A stretch of 64,000 bases of DNA from Leadbetterella lacustris (lineage in GTDB: Bacteria > Bacteroidota > Bacteroidia > Cytophagales > Spirosomataceae), in the NCBI GenBank assembly GCA_965234335.1, contig OZ248455.1, forward strand, positions 62,001-126,000, written 5' to 3'. Shown piece after piece: positions 42,021 to 51,817 of this stretch (position 1 is its first letter; each line of letters begins with the position of its first letter). Below the pieces are notes generated by a model. The model was given only the letters and a program-made list of their open reading frames with translations, was not told the origin of the DNA and did not search any database. The position numbers and the translations under genes are program-made.

Positions 42021-45000
42021 TTATGGTTGATAAAAAAAGCCTTTTAATTCATGGTACTTTGTTACAATTTCTCTCCCTCCAGTATGCTTTCCTATAATTG
42101 CATCGTGAACAGATTTTTTTACTGGATACATACTACTGCCGTCCTGATGATGATGCCATGTATATGGTTCACTCCAAGAACCATCTGCTTGTTTTATTTG
42201 AAAAGGAGACCATCCAGAAGATTGATTACCAGTAACTGGATCTATTGACTTTCTAACTTTAGTTGCATCACCGCCAAAAGCTTGTTGTACTAATTTGTTT
42301 TTTGCATCAGTCATATCAGATGTATAATTTCCTTTCATGTCAATTTTAACAATATGGTCAGGGCTTGATACATGAGGCGTTAATTCTGGGTGACCATATT
42401 TATTAAATCTAACACCACTGTAAACACCCTCTCCATTGAAACCAGATGGAGTGTTTGAAGGGATAGCATTTTTGTAATAATCGTCAACTTTTTTTATAAA
42501 ATCGTCAGACTCTGTGGCTAAACGTTTTAATAAATCATCGTTAATTTTAAGCCAATTAGGTGCATTTGTCAACAATGATTTAACTTGTTCTATTGTCTTC
42601 CCCGCCCCCTGTCCAAACACTTTCCCTAACTCCGCTTCAAATTTAACAGAATTTTTCTCAATTTCAAGGATGGTTTGATCGATTCGAGAAACATTCTTTG
42701 CCTTTGAATACGAGAGTGGTAAAAACGTAGTAAGTACTTGAGCTACTATTTTGCCTTGTTCATAACGAGCGGTATTGTCGAGGTTTTGGTTCAAAAATTC
42801 TTTCTGCATAAAATCATCTACGCGGTTCATGATTTTGTCAGTTGCTGCTACGATGTTGCCGTAATCGCTGAAAAACGCTGCTACGGATTTTACTATTTCT
42901 ATACTTTGCTCAACTTTCTTACATTCTATGAGTTGTGTCTTGACATTTTTTAATTGATGTAAACGAACTTTACCAAAAAACCACTCGATTAGGTTTTTAT
43001 CATCAACTGAGATGGCTGCAAATTTTGAATATTTTCGCTCATAATCTTTGTACTTTTTCTCAAGATTATCTATTTCACTTTTTGAACAATCGCCTTGAAG
43101 ATAGTATCCCGCAACCCCGCTTACCGTTGAATTTATGTCTGTAATTACTGTTCCTATTTTGGATAAGGCCACCGCTTCGCCATAAAATCCATCAATGATA
43201 CCTGATGCAAAACTGGGGTCTGTTATATATCTCAGATTTTTGTTTACCACCACGGGTTTCCAAAAACACCGGGGAACTAAGCCCCCTTGAGGTGGTAAAT
43301 AATTATTGGATTCGCATTGGTCAAAATAGCCTACTATGACGTTGATTGCTTTAAGGAATTCTAAATAGGCAGTAATGTCTTCGAGTACCTCATCCTGAGT
43401 GGAAACCCCAAACACAGCCTGAATTTTTGCCAAACACTCCTCATCCACCACATACCGCTCAAACTCAAACGCACATGGCCCGCCACATGGTTTTTCTTCC
43501 CAAGGCGTAAAATTATTAGCAGGGTTACATTCTTTTAGGGCAGGCCCCAGCTTGTTCATAAACTCAATATTGGCAGCTATTGCCGCTTTTATATCGGCCT
43601 TTTTGTAGCCTTTTATGGTGCCGGCTTGTAGGCCGCAGTATAGTTTTTGGAGGCTGTCTTGGGTGGCTTGGCTTTGGGTGGCTATGTCGGTGCAGTTGAT
43701 GAGTATGTCGGGGAGTTTTGTTAGGTCGTTTTCCTCCAAAAGTGCTCGGGTGGCGGTTTTTTTGCTTTTTAGGGCATCTAGCATGGTGTTCATTCCCTTG
43801 GCTATTTCTGGTGCGAGGGAGTCGGCGGCTGTTAGTAGGGTGTTGTATGCGGCGTAGTATTTGGCAAGTTCTTCACGCTGTGTGCGGCTAAGTAGGGCAA
43901 AATCAAGGCTTTTGGTAATTGCTTCGCCTGCGTATATACAGCCGCCCTCACGTACTTTAATTCCTATAAACTCTACTCCAAACTTGGCATTATTGAAGGC
44001 CTTAACCGTAGCTATTCCCAATCCATTTCCTGAGCCATCTATTTTTACTACTTCCATCATGGTGCTTCCCATAGCGAGTTCATCTCCTGCCTTGGGCATG
44101 TATTCTGCTCCAGTGGGGGCAGCTGGGTTGTCGTGTATGCCACAACTGTAGCCTGTGCTAAGTGCCACGCATTGGGGTTTTATGGCCACCGTGGCTTGTT
44201 TGAGCTGCTCGGTTGTTGGGTTTGGCGGTAGTGAGGTGTAGGTTCGTTCTTTACCTGTGGTGTCTGTATAGGTTACTGTTAATATTAAGTCATCTAGGGG
44301 GTCTTTGTATGGTTCCTCCGCCTCCTCATATTTCGCTGGCTCGGGTGTTACCTCGTCTTCGTTGTAGTAGCTTAGTACGTCTTCTATTTCGTCGGCGGTA
44401 CTATCCTTTGGTACTATGCCAATCTCATAATTAACCAATGGGCTTACTGTACTCACCAAGCCAGCATTACACCTCGTGGCCACCTGCACCTCATATTTGG
44501 CTGGGCTGAGCTGTATGAGCATCAGGCCGTTGTCGGTTGTGGTTTGGCTTTGCCAAGGTTCGTTGACTTTTCTAAACTGCAGCAGGTAGTCGTTGGCTTC
44601 GGCCACGGGGTTCCAACTTACCTCGAGGGTCCGGGCATCTTCTTGCCTGATGTTCAGGCCTGTGGGTGCTGGGCAGGCGGCTTGTGCGGCGGCGTCTGGC
44701 TCGCCCGCTACTTTAAATGCCACCACTTGACTGAGGCCTTGGTTTTCGTAGCTGTCGCCCCCGCCTATGTCTTGGGCTTGCACCACTATGGCGTAGCGTT
44801 TGCCCGGCTGCAGGAGTGGGTCGCCTGGCCCATAAAAGTACGAGGTAGAGGCAGTTTGGGTGTTAAAGACCGGCAGCAAACCGCTCAGTACGGCTACGTT
44901 TGGGTCTGTAACCTCGTCAGGTAGTTCGTATATTTTTAGGTCATAAATAGTACCCAGCACTGAGGCTGGACTAGTACTGCGGCTGATCCACTGAAACGGC

Positions 45001-45542
45001 ACGCTACCGATGCCCGTGGAAGCCACGGTGGCTTGGTGTGCCGGAAAGGTGATTTGCGGTGGCTGTGCTTTGAAAACACTCATGCTGGCCCGGCCCGTGT
45101 TGGATACCTGCCGGTCGTCGGGCAGGTAAGCCACCACCTCCCAGGTATAATATCCTCCGGGCAGCGAGGCTCCCGCGAGCAGTTCGTCGTAGTTGACGCC
45201 CTGGGCGAGCATCTGGGCAAAGAGCGGGCTCAGCTCGCTGCCGCTGATGGTAAGCGGTACACCCGGCTGCAGCACAAAGGTGTTCAGTGCCGCCACCGAG
45301 GGGTTAGACTGCAGCTCCACACCAAAGCCCGACAGCCGTAGGCTGATATACACCTCCAGCGAGGGCTTGGTGAGGTCACGCAGCAGCAGCTGCACCCTTA
45401 GCTTAGAAGCCGGCCCTTGGTAGTCGTTGAGGGCGAGGCTGTAAGGGGGCTGCAGCAGCGGCGTGGCCTGCACGGGGTAGTTTTGGGCTAAAATCTTATT
45501 ACCGAATATTATTAGAAGGAATATGTAGAGTAGGTGTTTCAA
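42021..45542 (-). CDS. Toxin D: TANFOR/FN3 polymorphic toxin with WHH nuclease tip
   Basis: 1173 residues from a TTG. Residues 1 to about 710 are nearly the same as toxin E (signal peptide, TANFOR, Ig-like, FN3, acidic linker, cysteine segment, helices, GPC). The unique part includes a helical pre-toxin region and ends with a WHH-type HNH/EndoVII nuclease. FNKYGHPELTPHVSSPDHIV precedes YTWHHHQDGSSMYPVKKSVH (about 1127-1146), where the W-H-H and the following histidines form the metal site. The partner SUKH-like gene follows 4 bp later. As in toxin E, the TTG start sits in the IS1 end and the frame equals the transposase frame, separated by one TAA and eight codons. Confidence 0.85.
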   Translation of the reverse strand: MKHLLYIFLLIIFGNKILAQNYPVQATPLLQPPYSLALNDYQGPASKLRVQLLLRDLTKPSLEVYISLRLSGFGVELQSNPSVAALNTFVLQPGVPLTISGSELSPLFAQMLAQGVNYDELLAGASLPGGYYTWEVVAYLPDDRQVSNTGRASMSVFKAQPPQITFPAHQATVASTGIGSVPFQWISRSTSPASVLGTIYDLKIYELPDEVTDPNVAVLSGLLPVFNTQTASTSYFYGPGDPLLQPGKRYAIVVQAQDIGGGDSYENQGLSQVVAFKVAGEPDAAAQAACPAPTGLNIRQEDARTLEVSWNPVAEANDYLLQFRKVNEPWQSQTTTDNGLMLIQLSPAKYEVQVATRCNAGLVSTVSPLVNYEIGIVPKDSTADEIEDVLSYYNEDEVTPEPAKYEEAEEPYKDPLDDLILTVTYTDTTGKERTYTSLPPNPTTEQLKQATVAIKPQCVALSTGYSCGIHDNPAAPTGAEYMPKAGDELAMGSTMMEVVKIDGSGNGLGIATVKAFNNAKFGVEFIGIKVREGGCIYAGEAITKSLDFALLSRTQREELAKYYAAYNTLLTAADSLAPEIAKGMNTMLDALKSKKTATRALLEENDLTKLPDILINCTDIATQSQATQDSLQKLYCGLQAGTIKGYKKADIKAAIAANIEFMNKLGPALKECNPANNFTPWEEKPCGGPCAFEFERYVVDEECLAKIQAVFGVSTQDEVLEDITAYLEFLKAINVIVGYFDQCESNNYLPPQGGLVPRCFWKPVVVNKNLRYITDPSFASGIIDGFYGEAVALSKIGTVITDINSTVSGVAGYYLQGDCSKSEIDNLEKKYKDYERKYSKFAAISVDDKNLIEWFFGKVRLHQLKNVKTQLIECKKVEQSIEIVKSVAAFFSDYGNIVAATDKIMNRVDDFMQKEFLNQNLDNTARYEQGKIVAQVLTTFLPLSYSKAKNVSRIDQTILEIEKNSVKFEAELGKVFGQGAGKTIEQVKSLLTNAPNWLKINDDLLKRLATESDDFIKKVDDYYKNAIPSNTPSGFNGEGVYSGVRFNKYGHPELTPHVSSPDHIVKIDMKGNYTSDMTDAKNKLVQQAFGGDATKVRKSIDPVTGNQSSGWSPFQIKQADGSWSEPYTWHHHQDGSSMYPVKKSVHDAIIGKHTGGREIVTKYHELKGFFYQP

Positions 45543-45566
45543 AATGCTAGAAGTTCTGTGTAAATT

Positions 45567-46265
45567 TTAAGCCCAAAAGTAAATTTTCAGTACGGAAGAA
45601 AGCATAACAATCGATTTTGAAAACGCTGCTGACCGACGGTTAAGTCTTTTCAAATGAGTTCTTAGCGTGAGATTCATGCGTTCGATATGGTTGGTAGATC
45701 GATTTCTAAAATTGTGTATTTCCTTTTTAATAAGCGATTTATAATTAATCAACTTATCCGTATATATCTTTTTTGGGTTCGAAAGTGTTACGGTTTCTAT
45801 TACTTTCGAAAGGGTTTTGTTGGTTCTGGCACCTACATTAAAGCTTACCACCTTTCTACTTTCTTTCTCCAATGCATAAACTATCCAGACCAACTTGTCT
45901 TTGTGCTTGTAGAAAGTCCTCATTTCGTCAATTTCGTAGGTTTTACCTATCGAAATAGCAGGAGGGGTTATTTTAGCGGCAATTTCTTTGATTCTTTTGA
46001 GTAAAGTGGTTGGCGAAATGGCCAATAATCTGGCAGTGCTCAATATACCCACTCCCTCCTTGGTTAAAGCAACAATATTTTGGTTAATCTCTTGTTTATA
46101 AGCTTTGTAAGTATAGAATTCTACTTTGGTGATTTTACATCTTTTACAAAAATAACGTTGTTTCATCTTGGAATCTTTACCATACTTCATCATGTAAGTA
46201 TCACATTTACAACATTTTATATTTTCACCAACATGTTTGGAACACGAGCTTGCTAACATAGCCAT
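45567..46265 (-). CDS. IS1-family transposase
   Basis: 232 residues in a single frame, unlike Escherichia coli IS1 which needs a frameshift. The N-terminal zinc ribbon (CCKCDTYMMKYGKDSKMKQR, then YFCKRCK) and HTH (GILSTARLLAISPTTLLKRI) recognise DNA. The DDE core has YEIDEMRTFY and the C-terminal NHIERMNLTLRTHLKRLNRR. The final codons encode KIYFWA before TAA. Intact and probably active. Confidence 0.9.
   Translation of the reverse strand: MAMLASSCSKHVGENIKCCKCDTYMMKYGKDSKMKQRYFCKRCKITKVEFYTYKAYKQEINQNIVALTKEGVGILSTARLLAISPTTLLKRIKEIAAKITPPAISIGKTYEIDEMRTFYKHKDKLVWIVYALEKESRKVVSFNVGARTNKTLSKVIETVTLSNPKKIYTDKLINYKSLIKKEIHNFRNRSTNHIERMNLTLRTHLKRLNRRSAAFSKSIVMLSSVLKIYFWA
45574..45581 (-). promoter_or_regulatory. 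Candidate outward -7 box at the IS end, driving toxin D
   Basis: TACTTTTG (complement of CAAAAGTA), the same position relative to the toxin TTG as in copies 1 and 3: predicted start near 45567 and a leader of about 25 bases. Confidence 0.4.
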
Positions 46266-46393
46266 TTCGTTTGATTTAAGGAGTTTGATTCTATCTTGTT
46301 AAGACGCAATATACCCGCAAAAATCACATTTTATTTTGAAAAAGCAGGTATTTAGGGTTGAATTGGGGTCACCAACATGTTTGGAACATTACC

Positions 46394-46449
46394 TGGGGTC
46401 ACCAATATGTTTGGAACATTACCGTCACCAACATGTTTGGAATATTACC
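46394..46449. repeat. Two solo IS1 right ends in tandem
   Basis: Directly after the IS copy 2 end, GGGGTCACCAATATGTTTGG...ATTACC (to 46423) and GTCACCAACATGTTTGGAAT...ATTACC (to 46449) repeat the 28-base end. Such orphan ends are left by nested insertion and deletion. The stop of immunity gene C follows 12 bp later. Confidence 0.85.
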
Positions 46450-46460
46450 GCACAGCGAGA

Positions 46461-47558
46461 TTATATTTCAAATACCAAAAGTCTCTTCATTTTCTCGTCA
46501 TCCTCGGCTACAAAAAGACGGTTGTTGAAAATTTCTGGAGAACCATAAAAAGCTTTATCATGTTTATATTTTTCAAGAATATTTGCACTAAATTTTGATA
46601 CTTTATATAATTCTCCACGCTCATATAGGCTAAAATAAATAGCATCTTCATAATACCCCGCAAAGTGAATATGTACATTAAAAGGCTCTATTTCTCCATT
46701 TAATTCTTCATACAAATCTCTTTCAAATTCTATTTCTCCGTTGCCACAATTAATTACTTGATACAAAATGGTTCGTCTGTCTTTTTTATTGTCCCAAACA
46801 GCCTCAAGGGCGTAAATCATTCCTGTTTCATTGTCTATTACGAAATTATCCGTATTGATTATGAATTTTTGCTCCCATACTACTACTCCCTTTTCAGAAT
46901 TTATACCTACTATTTTATTAGGCTTCAGGAAGCAAATTATGGTATTGAAAGTTTGACAATAAAGAACTTTGGAGATAGTTTGCCTAAACATCGGTTCTCC
47001 ATTTGCCCACTGTGGGCTTGGGGCAAAGTAGGATAATAGGTTAATACAGAATTTGGTATGTTCATTTTTTAGTAGAACAACTTCATATCCTTTGCTAAAT
47101 AAAAAAATTTCTTTAGTAACATTTAGAATATATTTCAATCTAACTTCACTTTCGATTTCCCAAAATTTTTGATTATTTTGAATATTAAAATATGTAATTT
47201 TGTTTCCTTTCCCTTGTAATGTTTCTTTTATAAAGTATTCATTATCAATTTGTTTAAAATAGCTTCCTTCGATTTCATAATTTTTAACAAAAGTTGAATC
47301 CTTAAAAAAGGTCATCAATTTTTTATCCTCCTTTCCTTCAATATTGTTTTCGAAAATATAAAAGTCATTAACAATGCCTCGGAAAACGCCCTGATTTATA
47401 ATCTTATACCTAAATGAAGCATCTTTTAAATTATATAAATAATAATTAATTTTATAATTTTCCCCTTGTAAAAGGAGGAAAAAACCTGAATATTGTTTTA
47501 AGTAAGATAGATTATTAATAAAATATTTATTCTCATTTATGGCTTTTAGTAAAAACAT
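46461..47558 (-). CDS. Candidate immunity protein C, beta-propeller-like
   Basis: 365 residues, no signal peptide. The sequence has repeated short strand patterns with aromatic/tryptophan spacing (NKIVGINSEKGVVVWEQKF and NETGMIYALEAVWDNKKDRR), like PQQ/WD-type propeller blades, but I do not recognise a named family. It starts 5 bp after toxin C, so an inhibitor of that nuclease is inferred. Unusually large for an immunity protein. Strongly AT-rich. Confidence 0.6.
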   Translation of the reverse strand: MFLLKAINENKYFINNLSYLKQYSGFFLLLQGENYKINYYLYNLKDASFRYKIINQGVFRGIVNDFYIFENNIEGKEDKKLMTFFKDSTFVKNYEIEGSYFKQIDNEYFIKETLQGKGNKITYFNIQNNQKFWEIESEVRLKYILNVTKEIFLFSKGYEVVLLKNEHTKFCINLLSYFAPSPQWANGEPMFRQTISKVLYCQTFNTIICFLKPNKIVGINSEKGVVVWEQKFIINTDNFVIDNETGMIYALEAVWDNKKDRRTILYQVINCGNGEIEFERDLYEELNGEIEPFNVHIHFAGYYEDAIYFSLYERGELYKVSKFSANILEKYKHDKAFYGSPEIFNNRLFVAEDDEKMKRLLVFEI

Positions 47559-47563
47559 ATTTT

Positions 47564-50500
47564 CTATTGGTTAAAATCTTTAAATTTGAACTTATTAAAA
47601 ATAAAATCATCAATATCAGAATCACTCCAACCATTTTGAGATTTAAGAATATCAAACCAGCCATTTGAGTACCCCTTGGCTTTATTCGTCAAAATATCTT
47701 TAATTTCAGCATGGAGTTGAGCTTCAGCGGTAATTGTTCCCGTTTTAGAAAGCCAGTGCTCAAAGTCATTGCCACTGGTAATATCTTTTTGTATTTGGGT
47801 TAGATAACCATTGATACTTTCGGTCGTTTTGTTAGCAAAGGTAGCATAATATTTTGTTTCAATATACTTACCAGTTTTGGTGACAATATCCATATAACGA
47901 GAACCGCCAGTACCAACGGTTTTTTCTAAGGCATCAACATTTGCCCAACCTAATTCCTTGCAGGCTCTGAGTCGGAATATTTGTCCATACATGGTTGGGG
48001 GGAAATCTGTCTTTAAACCACTGATAACTAAACCAAAGTTTGTTCCCTTCGCTGGGTCAAGTTTACCTATTTCGTCTAAATGACTCATAAATTCCTCTAT
48101 TGCATCTCCATCTTTAGATAATATTTTTTTGATAGTAGCATCCTTATCAACCAGAGACACCATTTTTACCAAATCCTCTTTTTTTAGCCCTGCTGCGACA
48201 AGTTTTGCATTTGTTAATGCTTTTTTCATGCGACTCGTCGGTAGTTTAGCTGCAATTTTGCTAGTGGCATTTTCAAGACCATCTTTAATAGCTGCTAAAC
48301 CACTTGCTGATTTTACCACAACAACTCCATCTCTCCCCCCTTGATACCAGTCATAAGGATTCCCTTTTTCGTAGTTTTCAATACGTTGTTGCCAGTCTCC
48401 AGTTAATGCTGACATGGCATCTTCCCAAGTCATTCCAGTAATTCCATCCCAAATGCCACCTAAGGTACTGGCAGGTTCTTTTACAAAAGCTACCCCCAAA
48501 TCAACCATCTGTTTGAGGTCTTTTACTTCGGCTAAGCCCTGGTCGGTGCCACCACCCAAAACTGGCGGTATGCTTAGTACTTTTTTGGTCGGGCCACCTC
48601 CTTGCCAGCTTTCGGGCGGGACTTGTAGGTTTTCTATCAGGTATTTGCCTGTTTCTAAGAAATATACCGCACTTTCTAAGGCATCAGCACTACCTACCTT
48701 AAACTCATGGGTAAAGCCATCTGCAGAAGTACTTTGTTTGCTAAAGGCATCAATGCCTTGGTTATTGTCAAGGGCATTTTTGGCGGCATCTTTGGCCGCT
48801 TGTGCTGCTTCTGAAATTTTAGTCATGCCCCGTGCTTGTGCGTAGCTTGTGGCAGGTTCATATTTTAGAATGGTAGATACCCATTTGGTACCATTCCAGC
48901 ACATTTCTATTTGAATACTATTTTGTCCTTTACTGGCAGAAATACTACTACTAGTTACTGTTTTTGGTACTTTTGTCGGGTCGGTACAATCTTTTACTGT
49001 TATTTCGGTATTGCTTGCTCCCTGCTGAGCTAGTTTGTCTTTTAAGCGGTTTAAACCTGCATCAGTAAAATAGTCACCCATGCTATTGGGGTCAAAATCA
49101 CTAGATTTTTTCTTGCAATCTGAGCTATTTGGTTCTATTGAACTCACAATATAACTCGTAAACTTAGGTACTTTTTCTAATATTACAGAGGAGATAGTCA
49201 CTCCACTACTTTTTAATAAATCTACTTCATTTTTGGCATAGAAACCTACAATACCCGAGGCGTCCGCTTTCCAATATAAGTAGTATTGCGAGTTATTTAG
49301 TGTCCAAACCGGCGGGTCTATACCTTCAGTTACGCTGTTTGTAATACCAGGATTAAATGTTAAAATAGCCTTTGTGCCGTTTAAGCAGGAGTAGTTTCTT
49401 TGCGAATAGGTCTCATTAGGGCTTGGTTTAAGCATCAGTGTTAGCTTTTCTACAGATTCTATCACTTTAACTGCCTCAGTTTTACCTTGAGAAAGATTGC
49501 AAGCTAAGGATGTGAAATTGGCAAACGGTCCTTTTTGGTATTCAAAGCGTTCGGTTTTTTCAGTATCAAAACGGTTGTTGTAACCCAAAGAGTTACAATC
49601 TACAAGTTCTTGAAATTGCATTTTGGCTGTTTGAAGGTCTGCTAATATTTGGTCTACTTCTGCTCCCCTCGGTGCAGGTATTTGTACCTCTATCTCTGCT
49701 TTATAAGCATTTATTCCTTCGTTTACCGCTTTGCAAACCCCTTTATATTTGGTTATTTCATCGGGAGTAAGTGGGGTGCCAGTGGCAATTTTTGCCAATA
49801 ATTCATCAGCAAGTTTTTTCGCTGCATCCAAAGCCTCCCCAAACTTCCCCGAAAAACTCCCCGGCCCCTGCGTAAGCAAGGCCATCACTTGGCGGAAGAG
49901 GTCGCCGGATATTACGCCTGATTGTGAGCCCTGCATCTGTACTTGGCCGGCTGTTATGCATCCATAGTCTGCACTGGTGGGGCCTTTTTTGACAGTAAGG
50001 CCGCTCCACTCCACAGGCACACGGCTCTTGATTAGTGGCAAATAAAGCAGCCCTTCGGAGGGTGAGGTGATGAGTATCTCGTAGCCATTGATATACATAA
50101 ACTTACCAAGGCTGGGGGCAAAAGGTACTGTACCTGAGTAGGTGTTCGCCACAGGGTCGCAGTTGGTATCGGTTATTTTGACCGCACCGCAGGGCGTTTG
50201 TATGGCCTCGTTGGGGTCTTTGATTCTTTCTATTTCTGCCTCTACCTGCTCATCGGTGATGCCTTCGGAGTTGACTACTATGTCGAAGGGGTTGAGGATG
50301 TCTACTGGATTGCCTGAAGCTACATTGGGCTGAGCTGATTTCAAAAACGCCGCTTGGCTAGCTAGTTTTGCTTGTTGCAGGGTAGGTATATACTCACTGG
50401 CGGATATATAGCTGCTACTGCTGCCGTTGGAGCAGTTGGTGCGTATGTTGGCATTGAAGCTCTTGCTGGTGTAGGTGATATCTAAGGAGGTTTTGCCTGT

Positions 50501-51793
50501 AGTGTATTCATCTAAGGCTTGAAGCATCCCTTTTTTAACATGTATGGTGTAGTCTTTGGCTCCAGTCACTGCGGCCCAAGAGAGCTTGACGGTGTTGGGT
50601 TGGTCGGTTTGGGTCACTACGATGTCGGTAGGTGGCTGGCAGCTGGGCTTTACACTCAGGCTGCGGCTAGTGTTTACGGCCTCACTTGTGCGATTTTCAG
50701 AGCAACGGCTCATGACCTTGTATTGGTAGATCTTGGCCTGCTTGGGGTTGTAGTTTTCGAAGAAATTGCTAAACAGCTCTTGGCTCTGCCATTCGGTAGC
50801 GTCCTCAGTTTTGTATTGCACAGTGTAGCCTGTGGCACCCGTCTGTGGTAGCCAGGAGATTTTGTCATAGAGGTAGTTTGACAAAGCCATACTGATGCCC
50901 GTGGGCGGCAAGCAAGGCGTGCCGTAGCTGAAGCTCACCACTTGGCTGTAGCCCTTGTTTTGGTAGCTTTGCGAGGAGGGGTCGGTACTGACTACCTGCA
51001 CTCTTATGGCGTATTGTCCGCCGGGTTTAAGCGGTGGAGCATTGGCCAAGGCGGGGTTATAAAGCAAGTACGGTTGACTGGTGGTGGTGGTGAAAACTTT
51101 GGTAAGGCTACCATTGGCCACCTGCTGGGCGTCTTCGCCCGGGCCGACTTCGAAAAGCTCAAACTGGTAGGCTTGTGTGCCGTCGCCGCCCGGCAGTGCG
51201 GCTGTGCGAGGCAGCCACTGAAACATAATGTTTTGCACGGCCATCTCTGGTAGCTCGGCACCATCTTTAGGGGCCTGGATAATAGGCGGCAAGCCTAGAT
51301 ACACGGCAAAGAAACCGTAGCCGGTGTTAGACACCTGCCTGTGGCCACGGGCGGCGTCATACTCATAGGCGGTAACGCTTACGCTATAAAGGCCGTCGGG
51401 GAGGGTGCCGCCTTGTGTCAAAAAGGCTGGGTCAAGGCCTTCCACCTCGAGGTTTTCGGGGCGGAAATACTCGAGCATCTGTGGCCCATTGAGGAGCTTG
51501 GCCGAGCCAAAACTCAGGGTAATGGGCGACACCTGCGGTGGCATGAGGTCTTGACGGGTGCGTATAACTATACCCGCCCGCTCTATTTTTAGCTTTAAAA
51601 ACACCTCGAGGCTAGGCCTGTCTTTGTCTTTGAGTACGAGCTGTAGTTTTATTTTTTCGGAAGAAGAATAAAAACTACTCCACCGCATATCGCTACCGCC
51701 CTGCACAATGGGTGTGCTGGTGACAGGGAAGTTTTGGGCAAAAGTTTTGTTATTGCATATTATTAGAAGGAATATATAGAGTAGGTTTTTCAA
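47564..51793 (-). CDS. Toxin C: TANFOR/FN3 polymorphic toxin with PD-(D/E)XK-like tip
   Basis: 1409 residues from a TTG. The signal peptide (MKNLLYIFLLIICNNKTFA) resembles toxins D/E, but the mature part (QNFPVTSTPIVQGGSDMRW onward) is the second scaffold type shared with toxin A: TANFOR (about 22-170), Ig-like, two FN3 domains, DILNPFDIVVNSEG linker, YGCITAGQVQMQGSQSGVIS segment and the pre-toxin helices with KGPFANF. After about 920 there is a KYFTDAGLNRLK-type region shared with toxin A. The unique end at 1297-1409 has RYMDIVTKTGKYIETKYY, the D-x(n)-E-x-K arrangement of PD-(D/E)XK nucleases (Asp 1302, Glu 1312, Lys 1314). Immunity gene follows at 5 bp. Confidence 0.8.
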   Translation of the reverse strand: MKNLLYIFLLIICNNKTFAQNFPVTSTPIVQGGSDMRWSSFYSSSEKIKLQLVLKDKDRPSLEVFLKLKIERAGIVIRTRQDLMPPQVSPITLSFGSAKLLNGPQMLEYFRPENLEVEGLDPAFLTQGGTLPDGLYSVSVTAYEYDAARGHRQVSNTGYGFFAVYLGLPPIIQAPKDGAELPEMAVQNIMFQWLPRTAALPGGDGTQAYQFELFEVGPGEDAQQVANGSLTKVFTTTTSQPYLLYNPALANAPPLKPGGQYAIRVQVVSTDPSSQSYQNKGYSQVVSFSYGTPCLPPTGISMALSNYLYDKISWLPQTGATGYTVQYKTEDATEWQSQELFSNFFENYNPKQAKIYQYKVMSRCSENRTSEAVNTSRSLSVKPSCQPPTDIVVTQTDQPNTVKLSWAAVTGAKDYTIHVKKGMLQALDEYTTGKTSLDITYTSKSFNANIRTNCSNGSSSSYISASEYIPTLQQAKLASQAAFLKSAQPNVASGNPVDILNPFDIVVNSEGITDEQVEAEIERIKDPNEAIQTPCGAVKITDTNCDPVANTYSGTVPFAPSLGKFMYINGYEILITSPSEGLLYLPLIKSRVPVEWSGLTVKKGPTSADYGCITAGQVQMQGSQSGVISGDLFRQVMALLTQGPGSFSGKFGEALDAAKKLADELLAKIATGTPLTPDEITKYKGVCKAVNEGINAYKAEIEVQIPAPRGAEVDQILADLQTAKMQFQELVDCNSLGYNNRFDTEKTERFEYQKGPFANFTSLACNLSQGKTEAVKVIESVEKLTLMLKPSPNETYSQRNYSCLNGTKAILTFNPGITNSVTEGIDPPVWTLNNSQYYLYWKADASGIVGFYAKNEVDLLKSSGVTISSVILEKVPKFTSYIVSSIEPNSSDCKKKSSDFDPNSMGDYFTDAGLNRLKDKLAQQGASNTEITVKDCTDPTKVPKTVTSSSISASKGQNSIQIEMCWNGTKWVSTILKYEPATSYAQARGMTKISEAAQAAKDAAKNALDNNQGIDAFSKQSTSADGFTHEFKVGSADALESAVYFLETGKYLIENLQVPPESWQGGGPTKKVLSIPPVLGGGTDQGLAEVKDLKQMVDLGVAFVKEPASTLGGIWDGITGMTWEDAMSALTGDWQQRIENYEKGNPYDWYQGGRDGVVVVKSASGLAAIKDGLENATSKIAAKLPTSRMKKALTNAKLVAAGLKKEDLVKMVSLVDKDATIKKILSKDGDAIEEFMSHLDEIGKLDPAKGTNFGLVISGLKTDFPPTMYGQIFRLRACKELGWANVDALEKTVGTGGSRYMDIVTKTGKYIETKYYATFANKTTESINGYLTQIQKDITSGNDFEHWLSKTGTITAEAQLHAEIKDILTNKAKGYSNGWFDILKSQNGWSDSDIDDFIFNKFKFKDFNQ

Positions 51794-51817
51794 AATACTA
51801 GAAGTTCTGTGTAAATT

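Larger units (their letters stand above)
45533..46393 (-). mobile_element. IS1-family element, copy 2 (861 bp)
   Basis: Same limits as copy 1: left GGTGTTTCAAAATGCTAG (45533-45550) overlapping the start of toxin D, right end complement GGTAATGTTCCAAACATG ending at 46393. Transposase intact. Two more solo copies of the right end follow directly (46394-46449). Confidence 0.75.

Noticed and set aside
48414..48845. 143-residue plus-strand reading frame
   Set aside because: Lies opposite toxin C's conserved coding sequence; no homology-like pattern.
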